This document shows positions 10,100 through 19,373 of a stretch of DNA of 64,000 bases, one piece after another; position 1 is the stretch's first letter, and each line of letters opens with the position of its first letter. The DNA comes from Microbacterium oxydans. GTDB lineage: Bacteria; Actinomycetota; Actinomycetes; Actinomycetales; Microbacteriaceae. A program made the position numbers and the translations under genes. The stretch spans positions 1 to 64,000 of the forward strand of contig NZ_FMIR01000013.1 in the NCBI RefSeq assembly GCF_900095745.1. The letters run 5' to 3'. Under the pieces are notes generated by a model. It was not told where the DNA came from and searched no databases. It worked only from the letters and a program-made list of their open reading frames with translations.

Positions 10100-11727
10100 C
10101 GACGACGTCACCTGCCGCGACCAAACCCGGCGGCCTCCGCGTAGGAGTACAGCGATTCGGCACGTTCCTCTCCGGCATGATCATGCCGAACATCGCCGCC
10201 TTCATCGCCTGGGGCTTCATCACGATGCTCTTCATTCCCCGAGGCTTCTTCGGTGCCGAGAGCCCCTTCGGCTGGCACTGGGAAGGGGTGTCCGAGATCC
10301 TCGGCGGCGGCGGTGACTCCGTCATCATCGGGTGGCAGGGCGCGATGACATCGGTCGCCGAGACCGCCGACGGCAACATCCTCGCCTACGTCGGCCTGGT
10401 CGGTCCGATGGTCACATATCTGCTGCCGCTGCTGATCGCCAACACCGCGGGCCGTATGGTCTACGGCGACCGCGGCGGCGTGGTCGCCTCCATCGCCACC
10501 GTCGGCGTGATCGTCGGCACGAACATCCCGATGTTCCTGGGCGCGATGATCATGGGACCGCTCGCGGCCTGGATCATGAAGCAGGTCGACCGGCTCTGGG
10601 ACGGCAAGATCCGCCCCGGGTTCGAGATGCTGGTGAACAACTTCTCCGCGGGCATCCTGGGCATGCTCCTCGCCATCTTCGGGTTCTTCGCCTTCGGCCC
10701 GGCCATGCTCGGCATCAGCGCCGCGCTGGGCACCGCCGTCGACTGGCTCGTGGCGGCGCAGCTGCTGCCGCTCGTGTCGATCATCGTCGAGCCGGCGAAG
10801 GTGCTGTTCCTCAACAACGCCATCAACCACGGCGTGTTCACCCCGCTCGGATTCGAGCAGGCCTCGGAGGCCGGCAAGTCGATCCTGTTCCTCATCGAGG
10901 CGAACCCCGGCCCCGGTATCGGTCTGCTGCTGGCGTTCAGCTTCTTCGGAGTCGGTGTCGCGAAGGCGTCGGCCCCCGGCGCGGCGATCATCCAGTTCTT
11001 CGGCGGCATCCACGAGATCTACTTCCCGTACGCGCTGAGCAAGCCGACCACGATCCTCGCGCTCATCGCGGGTGGTGCCGCCGGCGTGACCACGAACATG
11101 CTTCTGAACGGTGGGCTCGTATTCCCGGCCGCTCCCGGCAGCATCATCGCCGTGACCGTCGCGGCCGTCGGTGCGGGCGTCCCCAACCTCCTGGTCGTCT
11201 ACCTGTCGGTCCTCATCGCCGCCACCGTGACGTTCCTCATCACCGGCGTGATCCTGCGGGCCTCCCGCAAGCGCGACCTCGAGGCCGAGGGCGACACCTT
11301 CGGTGCCGCGATCGCGCAGACCGAGGCGAACAAGGGCAAGTCGTCCGCCGCGATGGATGCGCTGCGCACGTCCACGGGCTCGTCGGTGGCGGAGACGTCC
11401 GCACCGAGCACCACCGCCGTCGCCACCGCGCCGATCGAGCGGATCGTGTTCGCGTGCGACGCCGGTATGGGCTCGTCCGCGATGGGCGCCAGCGTCCTGC
11501 GCAACAAGCTCAAGAAGGCCGGCATCGAGGACGTGAACGTCACCAACCAGGCGATCGCGAACCTCGACGGCACCGCCGACGTGGTCATCACGCAGCAGCA
11601 GCTCACCGAGCGCGCCGCGGCGAAGTCGCCGAACTCGGTGCACGTGTCGGTCGACAACTTCATGAACTCGCCCCGCTACGAAGAGGTCGTCGAGATGGTG
11701 CGGGCACAGCGAAAGGACACAGAATGA
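10096..11727 (+). CDS. mtlA: PTS mannitol-specific EIICB permease
   Basis: 543 residues. The membrane EIIC part covers about residues 20-400 (multiple hydrophobic segments; mannitol-family stretches such as GFITMLFIPRGFF, NNAINHGVFTPLG and FFGGIHEIYFPY). A cytoplasmic linker follows, then a IIB domain with phosphocysteine Cys454 (VFACDAGMGSSAMGA). Imports mannitol as mannitol 1-phosphate. The EIIA is not fused but encoded next (mtlF), as in Gram-positive bacteria. The ATG overlaps ptsI by 4 bases. Confidence 0.94.
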   Translation: MTTTSPAATKPGGLRVGVQRFGTFLSGMIMPNIAAFIAWGFITMLFIPRGFFGAESPFGWHWEGVSEILGGGGDSVIIGWQGAMTSVAETADGNILAYVGLVGPMVTYLLPLLIANTAGRMVYGDRGGVVASIATVGVIVGTNIPMFLGAMIMGPLAAWIMKQVDRLWDGKIRPGFEMLVNNFSAGILGMLLAIFGFFAFGPAMLGISAALGTAVDWLVAAQLLPLVSIIVEPAKVLFLNNAINHGVFTPLGFEQASEAGKSILFLIEANPGPGIGLLLAFSFFGVGVAKASAPGAAIIQFFGGIHEIYFPYALSKPTTILALIAGGAAGVTTNMLLNGGLVFPAAPGSIIAVTVAAVGAGVPNLLVVYLSVLIAATVTFLITGVILRASRKRDLEAEGDTFGAAIAQTEANKGKSSAAMDALRTSTGSSVAETSAPSTTAVATAPIERIVFACDAGMGSSAMGASVLRNKLKKAGIEDVNVTNQAIANLDGTADVVITQQQLTERAAAKSPNSVHVSVDNFMNSPRYEEVVEMVRAQRKDTE

Positions 11728-12158
11728 GCGTTCTCACCCCGGTCCAGGTCCGCATCCACCCCGGCGGTGCGACGCGGGACGAGGCGCTCCAGGAGGCCAC
11801 GGACATCCTCGTCGCCGCCGGAGCCGTGACCCCCGCGTACGTCGACGCGATGCGGCAGCGCGAGGAGACCGTGTCGACCTTCATGGGCAACGGTCTCGCG
11901 ATCCCGCACGGTACCAACGACGCGAAGGACACCATCCTCGCCTCGGCACTGTCCGTCGTCCGCTACGACGGCGGTGTGGACTGGGCAGGCGATCCCGCGA
12001 CCTTCGTGATCGGCATCGCCGGGATCGGTGACGAGCACCTCGAGATCCTTTCCCGGATCGCGATCCTGTTCTCCGAGGAGGACGACGTCGCGCGGCTCTC
12101 GGCGGCGCAGACCCCGGAGGAGCTCTACGCCCTCCTGTCGGAGGTGAACGAGGGATGA
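11724..12158 (+). CDS. mtlF: PTS mannitol-specific EIIA component
   Basis: 144 residues. Soluble EIIA of the mannitol/fructose family that carries phosphate from HPr to the IIB domain of MtlA. The active-site histidine is His62 in [11 protein letters not shown], and the domain core [10 protein letters not shown] and [12 protein letters not shown] is intact. ATG start, overlapping mtlA and mtlD by 4 bases each. Confidence 0.93.
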   Translation: MSVLTPVQVRIHPGGATRDEALQEATDILVAAGAVTPAYVDAMRQREETVSTFMGNGLAIPHGTNDAKDTILASALSVVRYDGGVDWAGDPATFVIGIAGIGDEHLEILSRIAILFSEEDDVARLSAAQTPEELYALLSEVNEG

Positions 12159-13312
12159 AGGCGGTCCACTTCGGGGCGGGCAACATCGGGCGCGGGTTCG
12201 TCGGTCTGCTGCTTCGCCAGGGCGGGTACGAGGTCGTGTTCTCCGACGTCGCCGACGCCCTGGTCGACACGATCAATGCGGTCGACGCGTACACCGTGCA
12301 CGAAGCCGGCCCCGGAGGGACCGATCACGTCGTCACCGGCTTCCGGGCCGTCAACAGCCGCACGGATCCCGCCGCCGTGGCCGAGGAGGTCGCGTCGGCC
12401 GATGTGGTCACGACCGCGGTCGGGCCCACCGTGCTGCGGTTCGTGGCACCGTCGATCGTGGCCGGACTCGCGCTCCGCTCCCCCAATGCCGCACCGCTCC
12501 AGGTGATGGCTTGCGAGAACGCGATCGGAGCCACCGACCTGCTCCGCCAGGAGATCGCGACGGCGGCGGGAGCGGATGCCGAGGTGCTGCTCCCCCGCGC
12601 GGTCTTCGCGAACACGGCTGTCGATCGCATCGTGCCGGCACAGCCTGCAGACGGCGGGGTCGACGTCACGGTCGAGCCCTACTTCGAATGGGCGATCGAA
12701 TCGGGTCCGTTCGGCGGGGCACTGCCGGCCATCCCCGGCGCGCACTTCGTCGACGACCTGGCGCCGTACATCGAGCGCAAGCTCTTCACGGTGAACACGG
12801 GGCACGCCGCGACGGCCTACTTCGGCGCCCGCGCAGGGATCGAACGGATCTCGGATGCCTTGGCCGACCCGGCCATCGCGGCGAGCGTCTCGGCCGCGCT
12901 GGAGGAGACCTCGGCTGTACTGGTCGCCGAGCACGGGCTCGACCCCGCCGACCTCGCGGCGTACCGCGCCACGATCCTCGAGCGGTTCCGCAATCCCGCG
13001 CTCGTCGACACGGTGCAGCGGGTGGGACGGCAGCCGTTGCGCAAGATCTCACGGCACGAGCGTTTCGTCGGGCCCGCTGCGATGGCCGCGGAGCGTGGCT
13101 TGCCGGCCGAGGCTCTCGTGGCGGCCGTGAGCGCCGCACTGGAGTTCGACGATCCGGCCGACGAGCAGTCGGTGGAGCTCCAGCAGCTGCTGCGCACGGA
13201 GGAGCCCGCCGCCTTCACCGCCCGCACCACGGGCCTGGACCCCGAGCATCCGCTGTTCACGGCCATCCGGGAAGCCGTCGCCGCGCGTCAGCAGCACCTC
13301 GGAGCCGCCTGA
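12155..13312 (+). CDS. mtlD: Mannitol-1-phosphate 5-dehydrogenase
   Basis: 385 residues. Oxidises mannitol 1-phosphate to fructose 6-phosphate with NAD, feeding glycolysis. It starts directly with the nucleotide-binding loop ([16 protein letters not shown]) and contains the polyol dehydrogenase active-site block with lysine and histidine ([18 protein letters not shown]). The length is normal. It is the last gene of the operon: a rho-independent terminator follows within 20 bases. Confidence 0.95.
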   Translation: MKAVHFGAGNIGRGFVGLLLRQGGYEVVFSDVADALVDTINAVDAYTVHEAGPGGTDHVVTGFRAVNSRTDPAAVAEEVASADVVTTAVGPTVLRFVAPSIVAGLALRSPNAAPLQVMACENAIGATDLLRQEIATAAGADAEVLLPRAVFANTAVDRIVPAQPADGGVDVTVEPYFEWAIESGPFGGALPAIPGAHFVDDLAPYIERKLFTVNTGHAATAYFGARAGIERISDALADPAIAASVSAALEETSAVLVAEHGLDPADLAAYRATILERFRNPALVDTVQRVGRQPLRKISRHERFVGPAAMAAERGLPAEALVAAVSAALEFDDPADEQSVELQQLLRTEEPAAFTARTTGLDPEHPLFTAIREAVAARQQHLGAA

Positions 13313-13326
13313 CCTCGCGGAACTCG

Positions 13327-13371
13327 ACGCCCCTGCCCACCCATTACGATCGGTGAGCGGGGGCGTTTTTT
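13327..13371 (+). terminator. Rho-independent terminator of the mannitol operon
   Basis: Stem ACGCCCC (13327-13333) with GGGGCGT (13360-13366), extended by further pairs with one mismatch, then a run of six T (13366-13371). It ends the EIIB-mtlD operon. Confidence 0.85.
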
Positions 13372-13398
13372 CGAGCACACTGACGTGCGGGGAGCAGC

Positions 13399-14691
13399 AT
13401 GAACAGATACGCCGTGATCGGCGCGGGTCCATCGGGGTTGGCCGCGGCGCGCGCGCTGCAGAAGCGCGGAATCGCCGTGGACGGCTATGAGGCCTCCCAT
13501 AGCGTGGGCGGCCTCTGGGACATCACCAACCCCCGCAGCACGATGTACGAGTCCGCGCATCTGATCTCGTCGCGCACCACGACCGAGTTCGCCGAGTTCC
13601 CGATGCGCTCGCGGGTCGACTACCCCGGCCACCGGGTGCTGAAGGAGTACTTCGACGACTTCGCCGACCACTTCGGGCTCACCGGCCTGTTCCGGTTCGA
13701 CACGCGCGTCACGCGCCTCGAGCCTCACGACGGCGGCTGGGATCTCACCAGTTCCGGCCCCGACGGCACGGACACGCGCTGGTACGCCGGCGTCGTCCTC
13801 GCCAACGGAACCCTCGCCGAGCCGAACGTGCCGACGTTCCGCGGGAGCTTCACGGGCGAATTGCTGCACACCAGCGCCTACAAGTCGCCGGAGCAGCTGC
13901 GCGGCAAGCGGGTGCTGCTGATCGGCGCCGGGAACTCGGGCTGCGACATCGCCGTGGATGCCGTGCATCACGCCGTGTCCGTCGACATGAGCGTGCGACG
14001 CGGGTACTACTTCGTGCCCCGCTACCTGTTCGGCAAGCCCAGCGACACCCTCAACCAGGGCCGCCCGCTGCCGGCGCGCATCAAGCAGGCGGTCGACAGC
14101 CGCGTCCTGCGGGCGTTCACGGGCGACCCCGTGCGATTCGGGTTCCCGAAGCCGAACTACCGCATCTACGAGTCGCACCCGATCGTGAACACCCTGATCC
14201 TCAACCACCTCGGGCAGGGCGATCTGCGCATCCGCCCGGACATCGACCGCTTCGACGGGCACACGGTGCACTTCCGCGACGGCAGCGCCAACGAGTACGA
14301 TCTCGTGCTGCTCGCCACCGGCTACACCCTCGACTATCCCTTCGTCGACCGCGAGCACCTGCACTGGCAGGGAGCCTCGCCACGGCTCTTCCTGAATGTC
14401 TTCCCCGCCTCGTTCAACGGCCTCTACGTGATGGGCATGATCGAGGCGTCGGGCATCGGCTGGCAGGGCCGCTACGAACAGGCCGAGCTGCTCGCCGCCT
14501 ACCTCGACGCCGCCGAGACCGACCCCGCGCGGGCCGCCCGCTTCCGCGACCGGGTCACCGGAACGTCGTGGCCGGATCTGACGGGCGGTTATCACTACCT
14601 GGGCCTCGACCGGATGGCGTACTACGTGAACAAGGATGCCTACCGGGGCGCCGTACGGGATGAGAAGCGCGCGCTGGAGGCCTCGGCATGA
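13399..14691 (+). CDS. Flavin-containing monooxygenase
   Basis: 430 residues. FAD- and NADPH-dependent monooxygenase of the FMO class. FAD-binding loop VIGAGPSGLAAARAL at residues 4-18, FMO signature FTGELLHTSAY (FxGxxxHxxxY), NADPH loop VLLIGAGNSGCDIA and the C-terminal LLATGYTLDYPF. Usual substrates of the family are soft nucleophiles (sulfides, amines) or ketones; none can be assigned here. The start ATG follows GGGGAGC. The stop overlaps the symporter-like gene by 4 bases, so it may act on, or prepare, a compound moved by that transporter. Confidence 0.9.
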   Translation: MNRYAVIGAGPSGLAAARALQKRGIAVDGYEASHSVGGLWDITNPRSTMYESAHLISSRTTTEFAEFPMRSRVDYPGHRVLKEYFDDFADHFGLTGLFRFDTRVTRLEPHDGGWDLTSSGPDGTDTRWYAGVVLANGTLAEPNVPTFRGSFTGELLHTSAYKSPEQLRGKRVLLIGAGNSGCDIAVDAVHHAVSVDMSVRRGYYFVPRYLFGKPSDTLNQGRPLPARIKQAVDSRVLRAFTGDPVRFGFPKPNYRIYESHPIVNTLILNHLGQGDLRIRPDIDRFDGHTVHFRDGSANEYDLVLLATGYTLDYPFVDREHLHWQGASPRLFLNVFPASFNGLYVMGMIEASGIGWQGRYEQAELLAAYLDAAETDPARAARFRDRVTGTSWPDLTGGYHYLGLDRMAYYVNKDAYRGAVRDEKRALEASA

Positions 14692-15638
14692 ACGTCGACG
14701 ATGTCGTGCTCTCGTTCACGCCCGGCACGCTGACGATCCTCAACGTGGTCCTCGGTCTCATCATGTTCGGCATCGCGCTGGACACCTCGCCGAGTGACTT
14801 CCGCGTCGTGGCGAAGCATCCGAAACCTTTCGCGATCGCGATCCTCGCCCAGCTGCTCCTGCTGCCGATCGCGACGTTCGTGCTCACGCTCGTGCTTCCC
14901 GTGCCGCCGTCGATGGCGCTCGGGATGCTGCTCGTGGCCTGCTGCCCTCCGGGGAACATCTCGCAGGTGCTGACCCACCGCGCCGGCGGCAACGTCGCCC
15001 TCTCGGTGTCGCTCACGGCGGTGGGAAACCTCATCTACATCGTCGCGATGCCGCTGAGCATCACGTTCTGGGCCTCGCTGCATCCGACCGCCCGCACTCT
15101 GCTGCGCGACATCACGCTCGACCCGTGGCGGATGCTTTTGGAGATCTTCCTCATCGTCGGTCTCCCCTTCGCCGTCGGTCTGCTCCTGCGCGCCAAGGCA
15201 CCGGGCTTCAGCGCCCGCGTGCAGCCGTTCGTGAAGTGGTTCAGCCTGATCGCGCTGCTCGGCTTCATCATCGCCGCGCTCGTCGGCAACTGGGCGGTGT
15301 TCGTGCAGGTTCTCGGCATCATCCTGCTGGTGGTCGCGGTGCACGACGCGGTGGCGCTCGCGCTCGGCTACGGCACAGCGGTGGTCGGCGGACTCGGCAC
15401 CCGCGAGCGCAAGGCCATGACGTTCGAAGTCGGCATCCGCAACGCCGGCCTCGGGCTCGGCCTGGTGTTCCTGTTCTTCGACGGACTCGGCGGCATGGCG
15501 ATCGTGGCCGGCTGGTGGGGCATCTGGGACATCGTCGCCGGCCTCGTCCTGGCCGGACTCTGGGCACGGCACACCAGGAAGCGCACGGGTTCGAGCACCG
15601 GCGACGCGAGCGGCCGCACGACCGTCGAGGCCGCCTGA
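14688..15638 (+). CDS. Bile acid:sodium symporter family (BASS) transporter
   Basis: 316 residues, about nine or ten hydrophobic segments from residue 15 to 290, ending in a charged cytoplasmic tail. The conserved BASS features are present: GLIMFGIALD in the first helix, the LLVACCPPGNISQVL crossover, and a later helix beginning FEVGIRNAGLGLGLV. Bacterial members move organic anions (keto acids, steroids, pantoate-like acids) with sodium. It is translationally coupled to the monooxygenase before it and the epimerase after it; the substrate is unknown. Confidence 0.85.
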   Translation: MNVDDVVLSFTPGTLTILNVVLGLIMFGIALDTSPSDFRVVAKHPKPFAIAILAQLLLLPIATFVLTLVLPVPPSMALGMLLVACCPPGNISQVLTHRAGGNVALSVSLTAVGNLIYIVAMPLSITFWASLHPTARTLLRDITLDPWRMLLEIFLIVGLPFAVGLLLRAKAPGFSARVQPFVKWFSLIALLGFIIAALVGNWAVFVQVLGIILLVVAVHDAVALALGYGTAVVGGLGTRERKAMTFEVGIRNAGLGLGLVFLFFDGLGGMAIVAGWWGIWDIVAGLVLAGLWARHTRKRTGSSTGDASGRTTVEAA

Positions 15639-16603
15639 TGCCCCGGGTGCTGATCACGGGCGGCAGCGGCTTCCTCGGCTCGCACGTGGCTGAAGCCCTC
15701 GCGGCCCGTGACGACGTCGAGGTCGTGGTCGCCGCGGACCTGCGAGCGGGCGCACCCCGCGCGGGCGTCATCGATGCGACGCTGGACGTGACGGATGCCG
15801 CGGCGATCGCTCCCGTGCTGCGGCAGCACCGCATCGACACCGTGGTGCACCTCGCGGCAATCGTGAACCCGGGTCACGACGTCGACCTGGAGTACCGCGT
15901 CGATGTGACCGGCAGCGCGAACGTCCTCGCCGCGTGCGTCGAGACGGGCGTGCAGCGCATCGTGGTCTCCAGCTCCGGGGCGGCGTACGGATACCACGCG
16001 GACAACCCGGAGTGGATCGACGAGGACCAGCCGCTTCGAGGCAACGACGCGTTCCCGTACGCCCGGCACAAGCGGCTGGTCGAGGAGATGCTGGCCGAGC
16101 ACCGGCGTACCCACCCCGAGCTCGACCAGGTGATCTTCCGCATCGGCACGATCCTCGGTCCGACCGTGCGCAACCAGATCACCGCGCTCTGGGACGGTCG
16201 GCGGATCCTTCGCATCTCCGGCTCGGAGTCGCCCTTCGTGTTCATCTGGGTGGACGATGTGGCGGCCGCGATGGTGCGGGCGGCGACCGACGGCCCCGCG
16301 GGCATCTTCAACGTCGCGGGCGACGGACGGATGACGGTGCCGGAGATCGCTGCTCGTCTGGGCAAACCGCAGATCGTGCTGCCCGCGTGGGCACTGTCGA
16401 GCGTGCTGCGGATCGGACGGATGCTGCGGCTCACCCCGCACGGACCGGAGAAGGTCCCGTTCCTGCGGTACCGCCCGGTGCTAGCGAATCGCCGACTGAA
16501 GGAGGTGTTCGGCTACACGCCGCGCCGCACCACGCGGGAGGCCTTCGAGGAGTACCTCCGTACGCACTCAGCCGTCGCTCGGGCGGGCGTCGACGCGGGG
16601 TAG
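15638..16603 (+). CDS. NAD-dependent epimerase/dehydratase (extended SDR)
   Basis: 321 residues. The ATG at 15638 shares one base with the symporter stop (TGATG); a much longer frame upstream is a shadow of that gene. NAD-binding loop VLITGGSGFLGSHVAEAL, active-site serine region VVSSSGAAYGY and Tyr-xxx-Lys (YARHKRLVEEM). The C-terminal part resembles nucleoside-diphosphate-sugar or steroid-type epimerases. No specific substrate is evident. Its TAG stop lies inside the -10 box of the next gene. Confidence 0.85.
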   Translation: MPRVLITGGSGFLGSHVAEALAARDDVEVVVAADLRAGAPRAGVIDATLDVTDAAAIAPVLRQHRIDTVVHLAAIVNPGHDVDLEYRVDVTGSANVLAACVETGVQRIVVSSSGAAYGYHADNPEWIDEDQPLRGNDAFPYARHKRLVEEMLAEHRRTHPELDQVIFRIGTILGPTVRNQITALWDGRRILRISGSESPFVFIWVDDVAAAMVRAATDGPAGIFNVAGDGRMTVPEIAARLGKPQIVLPAWALSSVLRIGRMLRLTPHGPEKVPFLRYRPVLANRRLKEVFGYTPRRTTREAFEEYLRTHSAVARAGVDAG

Positions 16604-16606
16604 CGT
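16601..16606 (+). promoter_or_regulatory. -10 element for a leaderless hydrolase transcript
   Basis: TAGCGT, six bases, then GTG at 16613. The TAG also serves as the stop codon of the epimerase gene. Confidence 0.5.
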
Positions 16607-16612
16607 TGATCC

Positions 16613-17359
16613 GTGCAGAAGAAGCGTGGCCGCCGGGTCCTGAAACGTGTGCTGTGGAGTCTCGCGATCGTGCTGGTGCTGGCGGTGGTCGGCGTCGTCG
16701 CGTACACGCAGATCGGTGTCATGGCCGCCGAGCCGGAACCGCTCGCGAGCGTGCGGGAGAACCCCGCGATCACGGTCACCGACGCGGACGAGGGCATCGT
16801 GCTCGCCCCCGCCGACGGCGACTCGGATCTCGGCCTGGTCTTCATCCCGGGCGCCAAGGTCGACCCGTGGGCCTACGCGGCCATCCTCCAGGGGCTCGCC
16901 GAGGAGGGAACCACGGTCGTGATCACCCGCCCCTGGCTGAACCTGGCCTTCTTCGACCCGCGCGGACTCGACGCCTTCACCTCGGCCGCGCCCGATATCG
17001 ATGTCTGGGGCGTCGGCGGACACTCGCTGGGCGGCGTCCGCGCCTGCCAACTCGCCGCGGATGCCGACGCGATCGTGCTGTTCGGGTCGTACTGCGCGAC
17101 CGACGTGTCGGAGAGCGGGCTTCCCGTCCTCAGCCTCTCCGGAAGCGAAGACGGCCTCTCCACTCCGGAGAAGATCGCGGACGCGCGGGATCTTTTGCCC
17201 GCTGACGCCGAGATGGTGGAGATCGAAGGCGCATCGCACGCGTCCTTCGGCGATTACGGCCCGCAGGACGGCGACGGCACCCCGACGATCTCGACGGACG
17301 AGATGCACGACGAGGTCACGCGACTCACCGAAGAGTTCCTCGCGCCGCTCGCGCCCTGA
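16613..17359 (+). CDS. Membrane-anchored alpha/beta hydrolase
   Basis: 248 residues. A basic N-terminus and one hydrophobic helix (about 12-32) suggest a membrane anchor or uncleaved signal, with the catalytic domain outside. Nucleophile elbow GGHSLGGVRA, likely acid in SGSEDGLSTPEK and likely histidine in GASHASFGDYG, as in the PF12695-type hydrolases. The GTG start is six bases after a TAGCGT box. The stop lies 3 bases from that of the convergent kinase. Substrate unknown. Confidence 0.8.
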   Translation: MQKKRGRRVLKRVLWSLAIVLVLAVVGVVAYTQIGVMAAEPEPLASVRENPAITVTDADEGIVLAPADGDSDLGLVFIPGAKVDPWAYAAILQGLAEEGTTVVITRPWLNLAFFDPRGLDAFTSAAPDIDVWGVGGHSLGGVRACQLAADADAIVLFGSYCATDVSESGLPVLSLSGSEDGLSTPEKIADARDLLPADAEMVEIEGASHASFGDYGPQDGDGTPTISTDEMHDEVTRLTEEFLAPLAP

Positions 17360-17362
17360 CGT

Positions 17363-18229
17363 TCACTCCCCCGCCGAGCCGACGGCCGCATCCAGCAACG
17401 GATGCAGGTGCCGCGAACGGAGAACGGCCGCGGCTGTCCGCGCGCCCGCCTCGAGTGCCGCGCCGACTCCCGCGCCGTCCAGGCGCGCGTCGAGCACGCC
17501 CGCGAGGAAGGCGTCGCCCGCACCGTTCGTGTCGATGACCTCGACGGGCACCGCGGCCACCCGGTACTCGATTCCTTCTGCATCCACGGCCACCGCGCCC
17601 TCCGCCCCGAGCGTGCACACGGCGAGTGAGGCACCGGCGGCGATACGCGAGTGCAGGAACGCGACCGGGTCTGCAAGGCGATCCGCGTTGCAGAACACGG
17701 CGTCCGCCGCCGCCAGGAACGGGCGGTGGAACTCGGCCTCACCGTCGTAGTCGTGCACGTCGACCCAGATCGGGACGCCCATCTCGCGCGCGGCCGGCAG
17801 GAGCCGCAGCGGTTCGGCGGCGAGGTCAAGCACGATCGCGGCCGCCTCCCCCATCCGTTCGCGCGCCCAGGCGTCGTCCTCGCCCGCGGTCGCGTCCGGC
17901 GACGACAGGTACAGCGAGACCCGTTCGCCAGCGCGGGTCATGAGGTTCAGATGCCGCTCGGTGGTTCCTTGACCCCAGCGCACTCGCACTCCCGCACCAT
18001 CGAGGGCCGCACGCACGCGGTCGCCCTCCTCGTCGGGTCCGGCGAGGGCATAGAGCTGCGTCGCACGCCCGAGCCCGGTGAGGCTCAGGGCCTTGCCGGC
18101 ACTCGTGCCGCCCACGGTCGCCCACGTCTCCTCGGCGAACTGCATGTGGGGCACCGGCTCGGGAAGCCGATCGAGCACGACGATCGTGTTCCATGACGCG
18201 GGACCGGCGATGAAGACGGAGTCGGGCAT
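17363..18229 (-). CDS. PfkB-family carbohydrate/nucleoside kinase
   Basis: 288 residues. The start is ATG at 18229 (MPDSVFIAGPASWN); longer frames upstream run into the deacetylase gene. Ribokinase-family features: glycine pair near the N-terminus (VGGTSAGKALSLTGLG), and the anion hole with catalytic aspartate (VIDTNGAGDAFLAGV), where Asn replaces the usual Thr. The position after nucleoside salvage genes suggests a ribose or nucleoside kinase, but this is inference. A CAGGAT box six bases before the ATG suggests it can also be transcribed alone. Confidence 0.8.
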   Translation of the reverse strand: MPDSVFIAGPASWNTIVVLDRLPEPVPHMQFAEETWATVGGTSAGKALSLTGLGRATQLYALAGPDEEGDRVRAALDGAGVRVRWGQGTTERHLNLMTRAGERVSLYLSSPDATAGEDDAWARERMGEAAAIVLDLAAEPLRLLPAAREMGVPIWVDVHDYDGEAEFHRPFLAAADAVFCNADRLADPVAFLHSRIAAGASLAVCTLGAEGAVAVDAEGIEYRVAAVPVEVIDTNGAGDAFLAGVLDARLDGAGVGAALEAGARTAAAVLRSRHLHPLLDAAVGSAGE

Positions 18230-18235
18230 GCGACC

Positions 18236-18241
18236 ATCCTG
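18236..18241 (-). promoter_or_regulatory. Possible -10 element for the PfkB kinase gene
   Basis: On the minus strand CAGGAT, six bases, then ATG. The first base differs from the TANNNT seen at other leaderless starts, so support is weaker. Confidence 0.35.
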
Positions 18242-18255
18242 CCGTCCCGACGCCG

Positions 18256-19371
18256 TCAGCCGATGCGCGACACCAGGGCGTCGAGGCCCATGCCGTAGTC
18301 GATGCGCACCACGGGGAGGGCGAGCTTGTCGGTGCCGATCGTCACGAACCCGGGTTCGATCGTCCGCGCCATCTCGTAGCCGGCCTGCGTGACACCCTGC
18401 TTGGCGGTGTCGTTGTAGTGCCCGAAGGGATACGCGATGACCTCGCGAACGCCCAGAGTGTCGCCGGAGAGGTTGAGGTCGGCGGCGATCTGATCCGCGG
18501 TCCAGTTCACCATCAGGCCGTCGCCGTTGTCGCCCGCCTTGTGCATGTCGTGCGTGTGCGAGCGGCGCAGCACGTGGATCGACGGCGGCGGGTCGGAGCG
18601 GTAGGCGGTCACCATGAAGGAGGTTGCGAGCAGGTTGTGCGCTGCCACGACGGGGGCCCCGAGGTCGAACCAGGTCTGGTCGGCGTCGTCGTCCGTGATG
18701 ATCACGCTCCGCGCGGGCAGCGAGAGCCGACCGTCGATGAAGGCACTCAGTTCGTCCCAGGTGGGCAGGTAGAAGCCCGTCGTCGCGATGTGGTTCATGT
18801 GCGCGTCGAAGTCGCCGATGTACGCGTAGTTCCCGCGCAGCCACCCGGACTCGCCCTCAGGATTCGCCGTGAACTGGTGGTACATGAGGATCGGGACCTG
18901 CACGCCCTCGGCCGTGTTCTGCTCCGGCGTCTTCCAGGCGGCGAAGAGCTCGACCTGCTGCTGGTCGCAGACCACGGGGTCCGCACCGTTCACCCGTGCG
19001 GCGACGGTGTAGGCCGCGGCATCCGCCGCCGTCGCGTACCAGCCGGCGAACACGCGGCCGGCGAGCGCCGGGATCGGGAGCGCCTGGTACAGACCGTCCT
19101 GCCGCTGCAGCTGGGGGTCGGCCGGAACCCCTTCGCCCGTGAACGTCACCGCGCAGGCGAGCGGATCATCGGCATCCGCGATGAGCTGCTCCGCCGGTGT
19201 CAGCGGCGTCGGGGTCACGATCGGCGTCGGCGTCCGTGTCGGCTTCGCTTCGGCCTCGGCCGGTGCGTGGTTCAGCCAGACGTATGTCGTGAAGCCGGCG
19301 CCCACGACGACGATCACGGCAGCGATGATGATGCCCGCGACGCCCCCGCGCCGCCTCCCCCCGGAAGCCAC
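18256..19371 (-). CDS. Membrane-anchored polysaccharide deacetylase with an InlB-like repeat
   Basis: 371 residues. GTG start at 19371, 2 bases after the adenosine deaminase stop. A short basic N-terminus and one hydrophobic helix (GIIIAAVIVVVGAGF) are followed by a Thr/Pro-rich linker (TPTPIVTPTPLTP). Next comes a segment like Listeria-Bacteroides (InlB B) repeats (VFAGWYATAADAAAYTV ... ELFAAW), then a NodB-type deacetylase domain. Catalytic motifs: IITDDDADQTW (metal aspartates), SHTHDMHKAG (histidines) and IAYPFGHYND. It probably acts on cell-wall or surface glycan outside the membrane. Its place behind nucleoside salvage genes looks like operon hitch-hiking. Confidence 0.82.
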   Translation of the reverse strand: MASGGRRRGGVAGIIIAAVIVVVGAGFTTYVWLNHAPAEAEAKPTRTPTPIVTPTPLTPAEQLIADADDPLACAVTFTGEGVPADPQLQRQDGLYQALPIPALAGRVFAGWYATAADAAAYTVAARVNGADPVVCDQQQVELFAAWKTPEQNTAEGVQVPILMYHQFTANPEGESGWLRGNYAYIGDFDAHMNHIATTGFYLPTWDELSAFIDGRLSLPARSVIITDDDADQTWFDLGAPVVAAHNLLATSFMVTAYRSDPPPSIHVLRRSHTHDMHKAGDNGDGLMVNWTADQIAADLNLSGDTLGVREVIAYPFGHYNDTAKQGVTQAGYEMARTIEPGFVTIGTDKLALPVVRIDYGMGLDALVSRIG

Positions 19372-19373
19372 GG

